NCBI RefSeq assembly: GCF_009498215.1
Contig: NZ_CP043499.1
Span: 1,872,001-1,936,000 of the forward strand
Length of the DNA stretch: 64,000 nucleotides
From: Rhizobium grahamii
GTDB taxonomy: Bacteria > Pseudomonadota > Alphaproteobacteria > Rhizobiales > Rhizobiaceae
Direction of reading: 5' to 3'
A program made the position numbers and the translations under genes. Shown here one piece after another: positions 37,827-46,099 of the stretch (positions are counted from its first letter, which is position 1; the number at the start of each line of letters is the position of its first letter). The notes beneath the pieces are model-generated. The model had not been told where the DNA came from, did not search any database, and was given only the letters and a program-made list of their open reading frames with translations.

Positions 37827-38857
37827 CCACGTTCGGTGGATGGCACAGGGTGGATAGATCCGCGCTCGATCAGCGGGCACTCAATCTTCACGCGCTGCGC
37901 ACTTCGGTGCGCGGATATCCCGTCGTTCTGATCCAGCAAGGTGCCGACGGCCCAGCGAGCCATCTCGTCATGGGGGAGAAGCACCGTCGATAGAGGCGGA
38001 ACCATGTAGGAGGCGAGATCCTCGTCGTCGAAACCGACGACGGAGATATCCTCGGGCACCCTCAGTCCCCGGCTCTTGATGGCGTCGTAGGCGCCGACGG
38101 CCATGCGGTCGTTGAAACAGAAGATCGCGGTCGGCGGGTCCGCCGAATCCAGAAGTCGCGTCGTCAACGCGCGGCCGCCGTCGACCGTCCATCCGCCAGT
38201 TAGGATCAGTTCCTCGTCGATCGGCACGTCCCAGGTGGTCAGGGCCTGGCGATATCCCTTTTCCCTGTCCTGTGCCGCTTCGATCCATTCTTCACCCTTC
38301 AGATGGGCGATCCGTCGATGGCCGGCGCGCAGAAGGGCATCGGTCGCGGCATGTCCGCCGGCGACGTCACCGGGAACAACTGACGGATGGCGGCGCTGCT
38401 TTTCATAGCAGTTCATGAGCACGGTCGGCATGTCGCTCAGACGATCGGGGGCGACGACCTGCCGGGTCGTCAGTGTCGTGTAGAGGATGCCGATCACGTT
38501 CATTTCGAACAGCAGATCCAGGGCGGCATTTTCGAGCTTCGGATCCGAGCGGGTGCAGAAGGTTGCCACAATGACGTCCTGAAGCGCGGCTTCATCACGC
38601 GCCCCCTCGATGAAGGGCATGGCAAACGGCGTCGACATGACCTCGTCGATCAGCAAGCCGATCACCGGCCTGCGGTGTTCCGGGACGTTGTGCCGCGGTC
38701 CCTTTCGATAACCGAGTTCCTCGGCGGCTTCCATGACGCGAGCGCGCGTGGCCTGCGATACACGAGGATTGCTGACGCCATTCATGACGAGCGAGACCGT
38801 TGCCTGGGAGACGCCCGCCCGCTGCGCAACGTCGATCATCGTGGCACGCTTCGTCAC
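37823..38857 (-). CDS. LacI-family regulator of glycoside locus
   Basis: A 344-residue regulator. ATMIDVAQRAGVSQATVSLVMNG at residues 5-27 is the LacI helix-turn-helix and RVMEAAEELGYRKGPRH the hinge region. The C-terminal domain (VIGLLIDEVMSTPFAMPFIEGARD, IFCFNDRMAVGAYDAIKSRGLRVPEDISVVGFDDEDLA) is the periplasmic-binding-protein-like sugar sensor. It is divergent from the GH2/ABC transporter operon, with repeats between them, and is most simply its repressor. Confidence 0.9.
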   Translation of the reverse strand: MTKRATMIDVAQRAGVSQATVSLVMNGVSNPRVSQATRARVMEAAEELGYRKGPRHNVPEHRRPVIGLLIDEVMSTPFAMPFIEGARDEAALQDVIVATFCTRSDPKLENAALDLLFEMNVIGILYTTLTTRQVVAPDRLSDMPTVLMNCYEKQRRHPSVVPGDVAGGHAATDALLRAGHRRIAHLKGEEWIEAAQDREKGYRQALTTWDVPIDEELILTGGWTVDGGRALTTRLLDSADPPTAIFCFNDRMAVGAYDAIKSRGLRVPEDISVVGFDDEDLASYMVPPLSTVLLPHDEMARWAVGTLLDQNDGISAHRSAQRVKIECPLIERGSIHPVPSTERG

Positions 38858-38979
38858 TGTTTAACCCCGCTCCCTCATTCGGTCCGCCAATTGGAACTGA
38901 TTGCAAACTATAAGGAATTTGGGTTGCCCACAACGTCCCTGCAGCTTGCTGTCCACGGCGCAAAAAACCGGCTTGCCTT

Positions 38980-39024
38980 TTAGTTATAAGGCCGATAATG
39001 CTTACTAATAATATAACTAATAAT
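38980..39024. promoter_or_regulatory. AT-rich operator repeats upstream of GH2 operon
   Basis: TTAGTTAT (38980-38987) and ATAACTAA (39013-39020) are inverted repeats 33 bases apart from start to start. In addition ACTAATAAT occurs twice in tandem (39004-39012, 39016-39024) with a 12-base period. This lies 20-65 bases upstream of the GH2 start codon, the position expected for a LacI-type operator overlapping the promoter. Confidence 0.55.
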
Positions 39025-39044
39025 TTTACATGCAAGGAGGGATC

Positions 39045-41804
39045 ATGCCAACTCAGAATGCGGCTGCGGAGGCTAAGGGTCGGGAAACGATAGCGCTTGA
39101 TGGCGTCTGGGATTTCCAGTTCGGCGACAGCGATGCGTGGCGCAAGAGCGCCGTCCCCGCGGTCTGGCAGGCAGAGTTTGCGGATCTGCGGACAGCGTTC
39201 GGCCGGGCACGTCATCGGCGAACATTTTCCCTGCCGCAGGAATGGGCAGGCAAAAGGGTCATGCTGCGTTTCGGCGCCGTGAACTATTTCGCCGAGGTGC
39301 TGGTCAACGGGCGAGCCGTTGGAACGCATGAAGGTGGCTATCTCCCGTTTTCCTTCATCATCCCGCACGATTTCCTTCGTCCGGAAAATGAGCTGGAAGT
39401 CGTCGTGACACTCCCAAGCGCCGATGCCAACCAGTATCCGCAGTTCCCCTTCTCCGAGATACCGCATGGCAAGCAGAGCTGGTACGGGCCGTTGGGCGGC
39501 ATCTGGCAATCAGTTGTTCTCGAACAATGCGGCGAGTGCCATATCGAGCACGTAAAAGTCGACGCCGATCTGGCCTCGGGCGTGGTTGACTTTGATCTTG
39601 AATTGTCAGGCGATGGCGGCGGATACGAAGCGACGGTCGCGATCGTCGATCCTGATGGTGTCGAGGTCGCGCGGGTCTCGTCCTCGGGAGCGTCGCTGCG
39701 CGCAACGATCGCTAACATCAAAGCCTGGTCGCCAGACACGCCGGCGCTTTATCGCGCCGATCTCATTCTTTCCGCTGGCGGCACACCCATCGACAGAACC
39801 TCCGTCACTTTCGGCTTTCGCACGTTCGAGGCGCGTGACGGCAGGCTCTACCTCAACGGTGCGCCGTTCTACATGCGTGCGGCACTCGATCAGGACTATT
39901 ATCCAGCGGGCATCTGCACGCCGCCTTCACTCGAATTCCTGGAAGATCAGGCGCGCAAGGCCAAGGCACTCGGCTTGAATACCTTGCGTATTCACATCAA
40001 GATTCCAGACCCCCGCTACTACGAGGTTGCGGACAGGCTCGGGCTGGTGATCTGGACGGAAATTCCGAATGTGCAGATCTTCACGGAGGCATCGGCTCGG
40101 CGCATGCGGGAGACGATGGCCGGGATTCTGCGCCGCGATGGTCACCATCCGTCGATTGTCGCGTGGACGATCATCAACGAGGACTGGGGCACACGCCTCG
40201 TCGAGAACGAGGATCACCGTCGTTGGCTCGCCGATACCTATGATTGGCTGAAGGCGCTCGATCCGACGCGCCTAGTGTCCGACAATTCCGCGTGCTTCCC
40301 GAACTTTCACGTGAAGTCGGATATGAACGACTATCACTACTATCGCTCCGTGCCGGAGCGTCTTGGCGAGTGGGACGAACTCACCAAGCAGTTCGCCGGC
40401 GGCGCGTCCTGGACCTACTCCAGCCTCGGGGATGCGCAATGGCGCGGCGATGAACCGCTCATCGTTTCCGAGTTCGGCGTCTGGGGTTTGCCTGATCCTT
40501 CCAAGCTGCTGCTCGATGATGGCAGCGAGCCGTTCTGGATGGAGACGGGCGCTACCTGGGGAGATGGTGTCGCTTATCCGCATGGCATCCAGACCCGGTT
40601 CAACACCCTACATCTCGATGGTGTGTTCAAAGACTTTGGTGCCTTCATCGAAGCGGTGCAGTGGTACCAGTTCGACAATCTCAAGTACCAGATCGAGGTG
40701 ATGCGATCCTATCCGTCGATCGTCGGCTACGTGATCACGGAATTCACGGATGTTCATTGGGAGGCCAACGGTCTCCTCGACATGAACCGCAATCCGCGTG
40801 TGTTTCACGACGTGTTTCCGCAGGTCAACGCGGATCTCGTCATCATCGCAAGGCCGGCAGCCTGGGCGGTGTATGCGGGCGATGTCCTTGACGTCGATGT
40901 CAGCGTCGCCACCGGCGGCGGCGAAATTCCGGATGGGGCAATCCTGAAATGGAGCTATGCCGAGCGCGGCGAGCGTGCGTTGCCGGCTGCGGGGCCGAAC
41001 GGCCTGTCGAAAGCCGGTACGCTGAAGTTGCCGATACCAGAGTCTGCCACAAACGAGCGGCTGCGGATTGTCTTCGAAGTGATCTCGAACGGCGTTTCCA
41101 TTTCGACGAACTTCCTCGACATCTCGGTTTACGCGAAACGGCAGGCAACGCGCCTTCCGAGCGTGACGTCCAGGGACCCGGAACTGCTCGCCTTCGCGCA
41201 GGCAATCGGCTACCCGATCGCGCAGGCCGAGGCTGCCGATATCCATCTCGCTCATGCTCTTGATAGCGACGACATCGAGAAAATGCGCGAAGGCGCACGT
41301 TACCTTGTTATCGCCGACGGCTCGGTTGCCACCCATCGCAACCTTCGCACGGACGTTCCCGCAGGCGAGCGCCTTTATCGAGAAATGATCGTCAATGAGC
41401 GCAACATGCCTGTTGGCATCGATCAGCAATTGCCGGGCATTGGTCTGATCGAGCGCGAGGGAACCATGTGGCGGGGCGACTGGATTGCGAACTTCAGCTG
41501 GATCCGGCGCAAGGGCGCATTTGCATCCATACCCGGCGGTCCGCTCCTTGATCTCTCGTTCGAGAAGGTGGTTCCGCATCATGTGATGACCGGCTTCAGG
41601 ACGTTCGAGTTCGCCGGACCCGTTCATGGCGGTGTCGTCATCGGCTGGCTTCACAAACCCGCGGTCACCATTGCCGAGCGGAGTGTCGGGCGCGGTTCGT
41701 TGCTGGCAACCACCTTCCGGCTGACGAGCAGCGCTCCGGGTTCGGATCCTGTGGCCGTTGCCCTGTTCGATGCAATGACCGCGACCATCGCTCAGCGTCG
41801 TTGA
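39045..41804 (+). CDS. GH2 beta-glycosidase (beta-galactosidase/glucuronidase/mannosidase-like)
   Basis: About 919 residues from the ATG at 39045, after an AAGGAGGG site. The N-terminal ~270 residues are the jelly-roll and Ig-like GH2 domains (SWYGPLGGIWQSVVLEQ). The catalytic TIM barrel follows: AWTIINEDWG near residue 380 carries the acid/base Glu, and PLIVSEFGVWG near residue 480 the nucleophile Glu. The ~300-residue C-terminal extension is not recognised. There is no signal peptide, so it acts on imported oligosaccharides. The exact sugar is uncertain. Confidence 0.87.
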   Translation: MPTQNAAAEAKGRETIALDGVWDFQFGDSDAWRKSAVPAVWQAEFADLRTAFGRARHRRTFSLPQEWAGKRVMLRFGAVNYFAEVLVNGRAVGTHEGGYLPFSFIIPHDFLRPENELEVVVTLPSADANQYPQFPFSEIPHGKQSWYGPLGGIWQSVVLEQCGECHIEHVKVDADLASGVVDFDLELSGDGGGYEATVAIVDPDGVEVARVSSSGASLRATIANIKAWSPDTPALYRADLILSAGGTPIDRTSVTFGFRTFEARDGRLYLNGAPFYMRAALDQDYYPAGICTPPSLEFLEDQARKAKALGLNTLRIHIKIPDPRYYEVADRLGLVIWTEIPNVQIFTEASARRMRETMAGILRRDGHHPSIVAWTIINEDWGTRLVENEDHRRWLADTYDWLKALDPTRLVSDNSACFPNFHVKSDMNDYHYYRSVPERLGEWDELTKQFAGGASWTYSSLGDAQWRGDEPLIVSEFGVWGLPDPSKLLLDDGSEPFWMETGATWGDGVAYPHGIQTRFNTLHLDGVFKDFGAFIEAVQWYQFDNLKYQIEVMRSYPSIVGYVITEFTDVHWEANGLLDMNRNPRVFHDVFPQVNADLVIIARPAAWAVYAGDVLDVDVSVATGGGEIPDGAILKWSYAERGERALPAAGPNGLSKAGTLKLPIPESATNERLRIVFEVISNGVSISTNFLDISVYAKRQATRLPSVTSRDPELLAFAQAIGYPIAQAEAADIHLAHALDSDDIEKMREGARYLVIADGSVATHRNLRTDVPAGERLYREMIVNERNMPVGIDQQLPGIGLIEREGTMWRGDWIANFSWIRRKGAFASIPGGPLLDLSFEKVVPHHVMTGFRTFEFAGPVHGGVVIGWLHKPAVTIAERSVGRGSLLATTFRLTSSAPGSDPVAVALFDAMTATIAQRR

Positions 41805-41813
41805 GGTGAAGCG

Positions 41814-41835
41814 TGGGGCGCGGAGGAGCGCCCCA
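41814..41835. terminator. Hairpin between GH2 and ATPase genes
   Basis: TGGGGCGC (41814-41821) and GCGCCCCA (41828-41835) form an 8-bp stem with a 6-base loop, 10 bases after the GH2 stop. It lacks a U-tract and is followed 35 bases later by the GTG start of the ATPase gene; it may dampen read-through. Confidence 0.5.
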
Positions 41836-41870
41836 TCTCGACCGGGCGTTGGAAATATCGGAGGAAAAGT

Positions 41871-42953
41871 GTGGCGCTCATTGAACTGAAGAACATCACG
41901 AAAAGCTACGGCGCGGTAAAGGTCATCGATGACCTGACACTGACGATCGACTCCAATGAATTCATGGTGTTTCTCGGACCGTCGGGTTGCGGAAAATCCA
42001 CTCTGCTGCGGATGATTGCCGGTCTCGAGGGGATCGATGGCGGAGAAATCCTCATCGACGGACGGCGCATCGACCCACTGCCGCCCGGCGAACGCGGGAT
42101 CGCCATGGTCTTCCAGCACTACGCGCTCTACCCGCATATGAGCGTGCGCGACAACATGGCTTTCGGCCTGCGAAACATCGGCGTTCCCGAAGCCGACATC
42201 AAGGAACGGGTGACACGCGCAGCGCAGATGTTGGTCCTCGACAATCTCCTGGATCGCAAGCCAAGCCAGTTGTCCGGCGGTCAGCGTCAGCGCGTCGCCA
42301 TCGGCCGGGCGATCGTCAAGGAGCCAAAGGCATTTCTCTTCGACGAACCGCTCTCCAATCTCGATGCTGCCCTTCGCGTTCGCACGCGGGTCGAGTTGGC
42401 GCAGCTTCATAATCGCATGCGGTCGACCATGGTCTTCGTGACACATGACCAGATCGAGGCCATGACCCTCGCGCACCGGATCGTGGTCATGAACAATCGG
42501 CGGATCGAGCAAGTCGGCACGCCGATGGAAATATACTCCAGGCCGGCAACGCGCTTTGTCGCGGAGTTCGTTGGCTCGCCGGCAATGAATTTTCTGCCCG
42601 TGACGACCGAAGGCAATCAGCTAAAGCTTGCCGACGGCACTGTCGTCGGTCCGAGCCCACGCATTGGAACGGCTTCCGGCGGAGCCCCGCTCACGCTTGG
42701 CATTCGGGCGGAAGCCGTCGCGCTTGGCGCTCCCGGCGTCGGCGGTTTGGATGCCGCAGTCGAGGTTGTCGAGCGCCTTGGAGACCGAACACTCGTTTAT
42801 TCGAGGCTCAAGACCGGCGCGCTTATCGTTGCGGAAGCAAAGGGCGACAGCGCTCTCACCGCCGACACGACGGTATCTCTTGGCTTCGACAGAGCGGGAA
42901 TGCACTTCTTCGACGCTGATGGCAAAGCCTGCCGGGAGATGTCGGATGCGTAG
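41871..42953 (+). CDS. MalK/UgpC-type sugar ABC transporter ATPase
   Basis: A 360-residue ATPase with a GTG start after GGAGGAAA. LGPSGCGKSTLLRMIAGLE near residue 36 is Walker A, LSGGQRQRVAIGRAIV the signature, FLFDEPLSNLDAALRV Walker B, and VFVTHDQIEAMTLAHRI the switch His. Residues ~240-360 form the C-terminal OB-fold regulatory domain (TLGIRAEAVAL). CUT1-family ATPase that energises uptake of oligosaccharides or glycosides. The gene's stop overlaps the next gene by 8 bases. Confidence 0.9.
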   Translation: MALIELKNITKSYGAVKVIDDLTLTIDSNEFMVFLGPSGCGKSTLLRMIAGLEGIDGGEILIDGRRIDPLPPGERGIAMVFQHYALYPHMSVRDNMAFGLRNIGVPEADIKERVTRAAQMLVLDNLLDRKPSQLSGGQRQRVAIGRAIVKEPKAFLFDEPLSNLDAALRVRTRVELAQLHNRMRSTMVFVTHDQIEAMTLAHRIVVMNNRRIEQVGTPMEIYSRPATRFVAEFVGSPAMNFLPVTTEGNQLKLADGTVVGPSPRIGTASGGAPLTLGIRAEAVALGAPGVGGLDAAVEVVERLGDRTLVYSRLKTGALIVAEAKGDSALTADTTVSLGFDRAGMHFFDADGKACREMSDA

Positions 42954-43827
42954 CGCGACTGCACATCAATCCGATCTGAAGAACGGCATTTTCGTCACAC
43001 CGTTTCTACTGGTTTTCTCCTGCCTGCTTGTCATTCCGCTGCTTTGGGGTGCTTGGCTCAGCCTGACGAAGGCGGATCTGTTCGGGCCCGGCAAATTCGT
43101 CGGGCTGGCCAATTACTCGAGGCTGTTTGCCGACAAGGTTTTTCTCGGATCGATCGTCAATACCCTCTACTTCGTCTTGCTGACCGTACCGGCCTTCGCC
43201 GTTTGCGGTCTTGCGCTGGCGCTGGCACTGAACCGCCAGACGCGGTTTGCGACCGTCATGCGCGCCATATTCTTCGCCTCGTCGGTGCTGTCGGTTACGG
43301 TTGTCACGCTGATCTGGCGCATCGTCTTCATCCCCGACATCGGCTTGCTGTCCAATATTTTCGGCTGGCTCGGATTGCCGCAGGTTGCGTTCTTGAGCAG
43401 CCCGAAGCTGGCAATGCCGGCGATCGCCATCGCAACGCTCTGGTGGGGCATTGGCCTGCCGATGATGCTGTTTCTGGCGGCGCTGCAGCAGATACCCGGC
43501 GAGATCTATGAGGCTGCGGCGCTCGACAATGCGAAACGCTGGAAAACGCTGTGGCACATCACCCTGCCGGCCATACGTCGGACGTTCGTGCTCGTCCTGA
43601 TCGTTCAATGCGTGCTGCAATTCCAGCTGTTCGGTCAGGCCCAGCTGATGACGCAGGGTGGCCCGAACAACGCCTCACGACCAGTGGTTCTCTATGTCTA
43701 CGAGGTCGCGTTCCGTCGCTTTGACGTCGGCATGGGTGCCGCGACATCGCAGGTCCTCTTCGCGCTCATCTTGATGGCGGCTCTGGTCCAGTACGTCGTC
43801 GCACGCCGCAAGGAGGAGAGCCGATGA
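42946..43827 (+). CDS. MalF-type sugar ABC transporter permease
   Basis: A permease of about 293 residues from the ATG at 42946, which lies inside the end of the ATPase gene. Six hydrophobic segments are visible, starting with IFVTPFLLVFSCLLVIPLLWGAW. The EAA loop EIYEAAALDNAKRWKTLWHITLPAIRR near residue 190 is the ATPase contact. It forms the channel with the next permease, which overlaps it by 4 bases. Confidence 0.88.
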   Translation: MRSATAHQSDLKNGIFVTPFLLVFSCLLVIPLLWGAWLSLTKADLFGPGKFVGLANYSRLFADKVFLGSIVNTLYFVLLTVPAFAVCGLALALALNRQTRFATVMRAIFFASSVLSVTVVTLIWRIVFIPDIGLLSNIFGWLGLPQVAFLSSPKLAMPAIAIATLWWGIGLPMMLFLAALQQIPGEIYEAAALDNAKRWKTLWHITLPAIRRTFVLVLIVQCVLQFQLFGQAQLMTQGGPNNASRPVVLYVYEVAFRRFDVGMGAATSQVLFALILMAALVQYVVARRKEESR

Positions 43828-44672
43828 CCGGTGCGAACATTGGAATGGTCAGGCCGCGGATAGGCGATGTCCTGATCGTGCTGCTTGTCGTGCTTGCCGC
43901 TCTGATCATGATCCTGCCGATTGCCTGGGTGATCGCGCTGTCCTTCAAGCTCAATCAGGAGCTCAAGCTTGATACAAACGCCGTTTTTCACGCGCCGTAT
44001 ACGCTGAAGAACTACCTCGACGTCCTCGGCGGGTCGAACGTCTTCCGCTGGTTCCTGAACAGCGTGATCGTATCGTTTGGAATGACGGTCGGTGTCCTGA
44101 TCCTGTCGTCGCTTGCCGGATATGGATTTGCGCGTCTCCGCTTTCCAGGCCGGGATATCCTGTTCGTTCTCGTCCTGTTTGGCCTTGCGGTTCCCGAGCA
44201 GGCCGTGATCGTCGCGCGTCACCAGATCTTCAGCATGCTGAAGCTGCACAATACCTATCCCGGCCTCATTCTCCCGGGGTTGGCCGCGCCATTCGGTGTG
44301 TTTCTGATGACGCAGTACTTCCGGGAAATACCGAAGGAGCTGGATGAGGCGGCACTTCTCGACAATGCCTCGCGCTTCTCGATCTTCTGGAAGGTCCTGT
44401 TGCCGCAAACCATTCCCGCCCAGGCGACACTTGGTGTCTTCACCTTCCTCGGAGCCTGGAACGATTACCTGTGGCCGCTGATCTCGGCGACGAAGAAGGA
44501 GATGTACACGATCACGACAGGGATCGCGTCGATGCAAACCAACTTCGCGCAAACCGAGGGACTTGGCTTTCTCATGGCGCAGGCGGTTTTTGCCGGCCTG
44601 CCCACGCTTCTTGTCTACCTGTTCTTCCAGAAATACATCGTCGCTGCCGTCTCCGGCCGAGCAGCACGTTGA
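43824..44672 (+). CDS. MalG-type sugar ABC transporter permease
   Basis: A 282-residue inner-membrane protein with six helices. LIMILPIAWVIALSFK is the first segment; the EAA loop EIPKELDEAALLDNASRFSIFWKVLLPQTIPAQATLG is near residue 170. This is the standard second permease of CUT1 importers. ATGA overlap with the previous gene indicates coupling. Confidence 0.9.
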   Translation: MTGANIGMVRPRIGDVLIVLLVVLAALIMILPIAWVIALSFKLNQELKLDTNAVFHAPYTLKNYLDVLGGSNVFRWFLNSVIVSFGMTVGVLILSSLAGYGFARLRFPGRDILFVLVLFGLAVPEQAVIVARHQIFSMLKLHNTYPGLILPGLAAPFGVFLMTQYFREIPKELDEAALLDNASRFSIFWKVLLPQTIPAQATLGVFTFLGAWNDYLWPLISATKKEMYTITTGIASMQTNFAQTEGLGFLMAQAVFAGLPTLLVYLFFQKYIVAAVSGRAAR

Positions 44673-44717
44673 AGTAACCCGCAATTTGTTTTCGCACAGC
44701 AATAGGAGGAGATTGCA

Positions 44718-46034
44718 ATGAAAACTGGCATGCGAAATATTCTCTTGGCAGCGTCGCTTGCGCTGACGACAGGACCGGCACTGGCGGCCGATCCGGTCGA
44801 GATCACCGTCCAGCGTTTCTTCGGTACGTGTGATGCCGACTGGGGGACGAACACCGATATCAGCAAGGCCATTGGCGAATGCGGTATCATCACGTCCCAG
44901 ATCAACAAGTTCGCCGCCGACAATCCGGATATCAAGGTGAACGTCAACACGGTCGAATGGCCGGGCTACGATCAGCTGACCGCGCAGTTGGCGTCCGGCG
45001 AGCCGCCGGATCTCGTTACCATCCACGAGTCCGTCCTGTCCGACTACCAGTCGAAGGGGCTGCTGCAGCCGCTCGATGAGGTTCTGAAGAGTGCGGGTGT
45101 CGATCCTGCCGGCTTCACGGCGGCTGGCCGCGAGGGTGTCACGAAGGATGGCCAGATCTTCGGTCTTCCGATCGATTCCCACACGATGCTCTGGCACATC
45201 AACATGAACTATTTCCGCAAGGCCGGTCTGGTCAACGCGGACGGTACACTGATCCTGCCGAAGACCGCCGATGAGCTTCTCGCTCAGGCCAAGCAGTTCA
45301 AGGAAAAGGTGGGCAAGCCCTATCTGGTCCAGAGCATGGCCAATGAAAAAGGCGCCTTCTACCGCGCCATGTACATCTACCTGACGCAGATGAAGTCGGA
45401 TTTCTTCGCGGATCCGACCCATCTGAAACTGAACACGCCTGAAGCAAAGAAGATCGTCCAGCTGTTCAAGGACATCTACGATCAGGATCTGACGACGAAG
45501 GATCAGGACTACGCGGCATCGCTTTCCGGTTTCACCAAGGGTGACGGCGGCGTTCTCCTGAACGGAACATGGGTGGTCGGCGACTTCGACGCGCTCTCCA
45601 AGGCACAAGGCAACGCCCTGTCTGATGGTTACACCGTCTATCCTTACCCGCCCGTCTTCGGCGGCACGCCGGCCTATTGGTCGGACGGCCATTCGTGGGC
45701 GCTGACGAAGAAGGATCGCTCGCCTGAGCAAACGGCGGCCATCCAGAAGTTCCTGAAGTTCATGGCGGATACCAACTTCGAATGGGCGCGCACCGGCCAC
45801 CTGCCGGCGCAGCAGGCGGTCATCGACTCTGCCCAGTTCAAGGCGCTGCCGCATGTCACGACGATCCTCGATATCGCTGCAACCGCCAAGCCGCTCCCGG
45901 CACAGGTGCGCCATCAGTTCGCCGTCAATGACATCATCGGCGAAGAGGTCGCGGCTGCGATCATGGGGCAGAAAGAGATCGACGCCGCCTTGGCTGATGC
46001 CGAGACGCGGGTAAACGATCTGCTTGCCAACTAA
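44718..46034 (+). CDS. Extracellular sugar-binding protein, family 1
   Basis: A 438-residue periplasmic binding protein with a signal peptide ending PALAA. ITVQRFFGTCDADWG, then INKFAADNPDIKVNVNTVEWPGYDQLTAQLASGEPPDLVTIHESVL, is typical of family 1 binding proteins (UgpB/MalE-like); TCDADWGTNTD and ECGIITSQ carry a Cys pair possibly forming a disulfide. The last gene of the GH2-transporter operon rather than the first, and ended by a strong hairpin. Confidence 0.9.
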   Translation: MKTGMRNILLAASLALTTGPALAADPVEITVQRFFGTCDADWGTNTDISKAIGECGIITSQINKFAADNPDIKVNVNTVEWPGYDQLTAQLASGEPPDLVTIHESVLSDYQSKGLLQPLDEVLKSAGVDPAGFTAAGREGVTKDGQIFGLPIDSHTMLWHINMNYFRKAGLVNADGTLILPKTADELLAQAKQFKEKVGKPYLVQSMANEKGAFYRAMYIYLTQMKSDFFADPTHLKLNTPEAKKIVQLFKDIYDQDLTTKDQDYAASLSGFTKGDGGVLLNGTWVVGDFDALSKAQGNALSDGYTVYPYPPVFGGTPAYWSDGHSWALTKKDRSPEQTAAIQKFLKFMADTNFEWARTGHLPAQQAVIDSAQFKALPHVTTILDIAATAKPLPAQVRHQFAVNDIIGEEVAAAIMGQKEIDAALADAETRVNDLLAN

Positions 46035-46040
46035 AGACAA

Positions 46041-46068
46041 GAGGCTCGGCGCTGTCGCGCCGAGCCTC
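46041..46068. terminator. Strong bidirectional terminator hairpin
   Basis: GAGGCTCGGCGC (46041-46052) and GCGCCGAGCCTC (46057-46068) form a 12-bp stem with a TGTC loop between the convergent binding-protein and apnL genes. Confidence 0.8.
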
Positions 46069-46099
46069 CTCAAACGTCGTAAGCGCGACGTTCTCGCGG

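Noticed and set aside
40608-42512. Antisense open frame of about 634 codons opposite the GH2 and ATPase genes
   Set aside because: No ribosome-binding site or motif; it is a codon-bias shadow.
43698-46073. Antisense open frame of about 791 codons opposite the CUT1 permease and binding-protein genes
   Set aside because: Low-complexity, Arg/Asp-rich translation with no family signature, opposite clearly conserved transporter genes.
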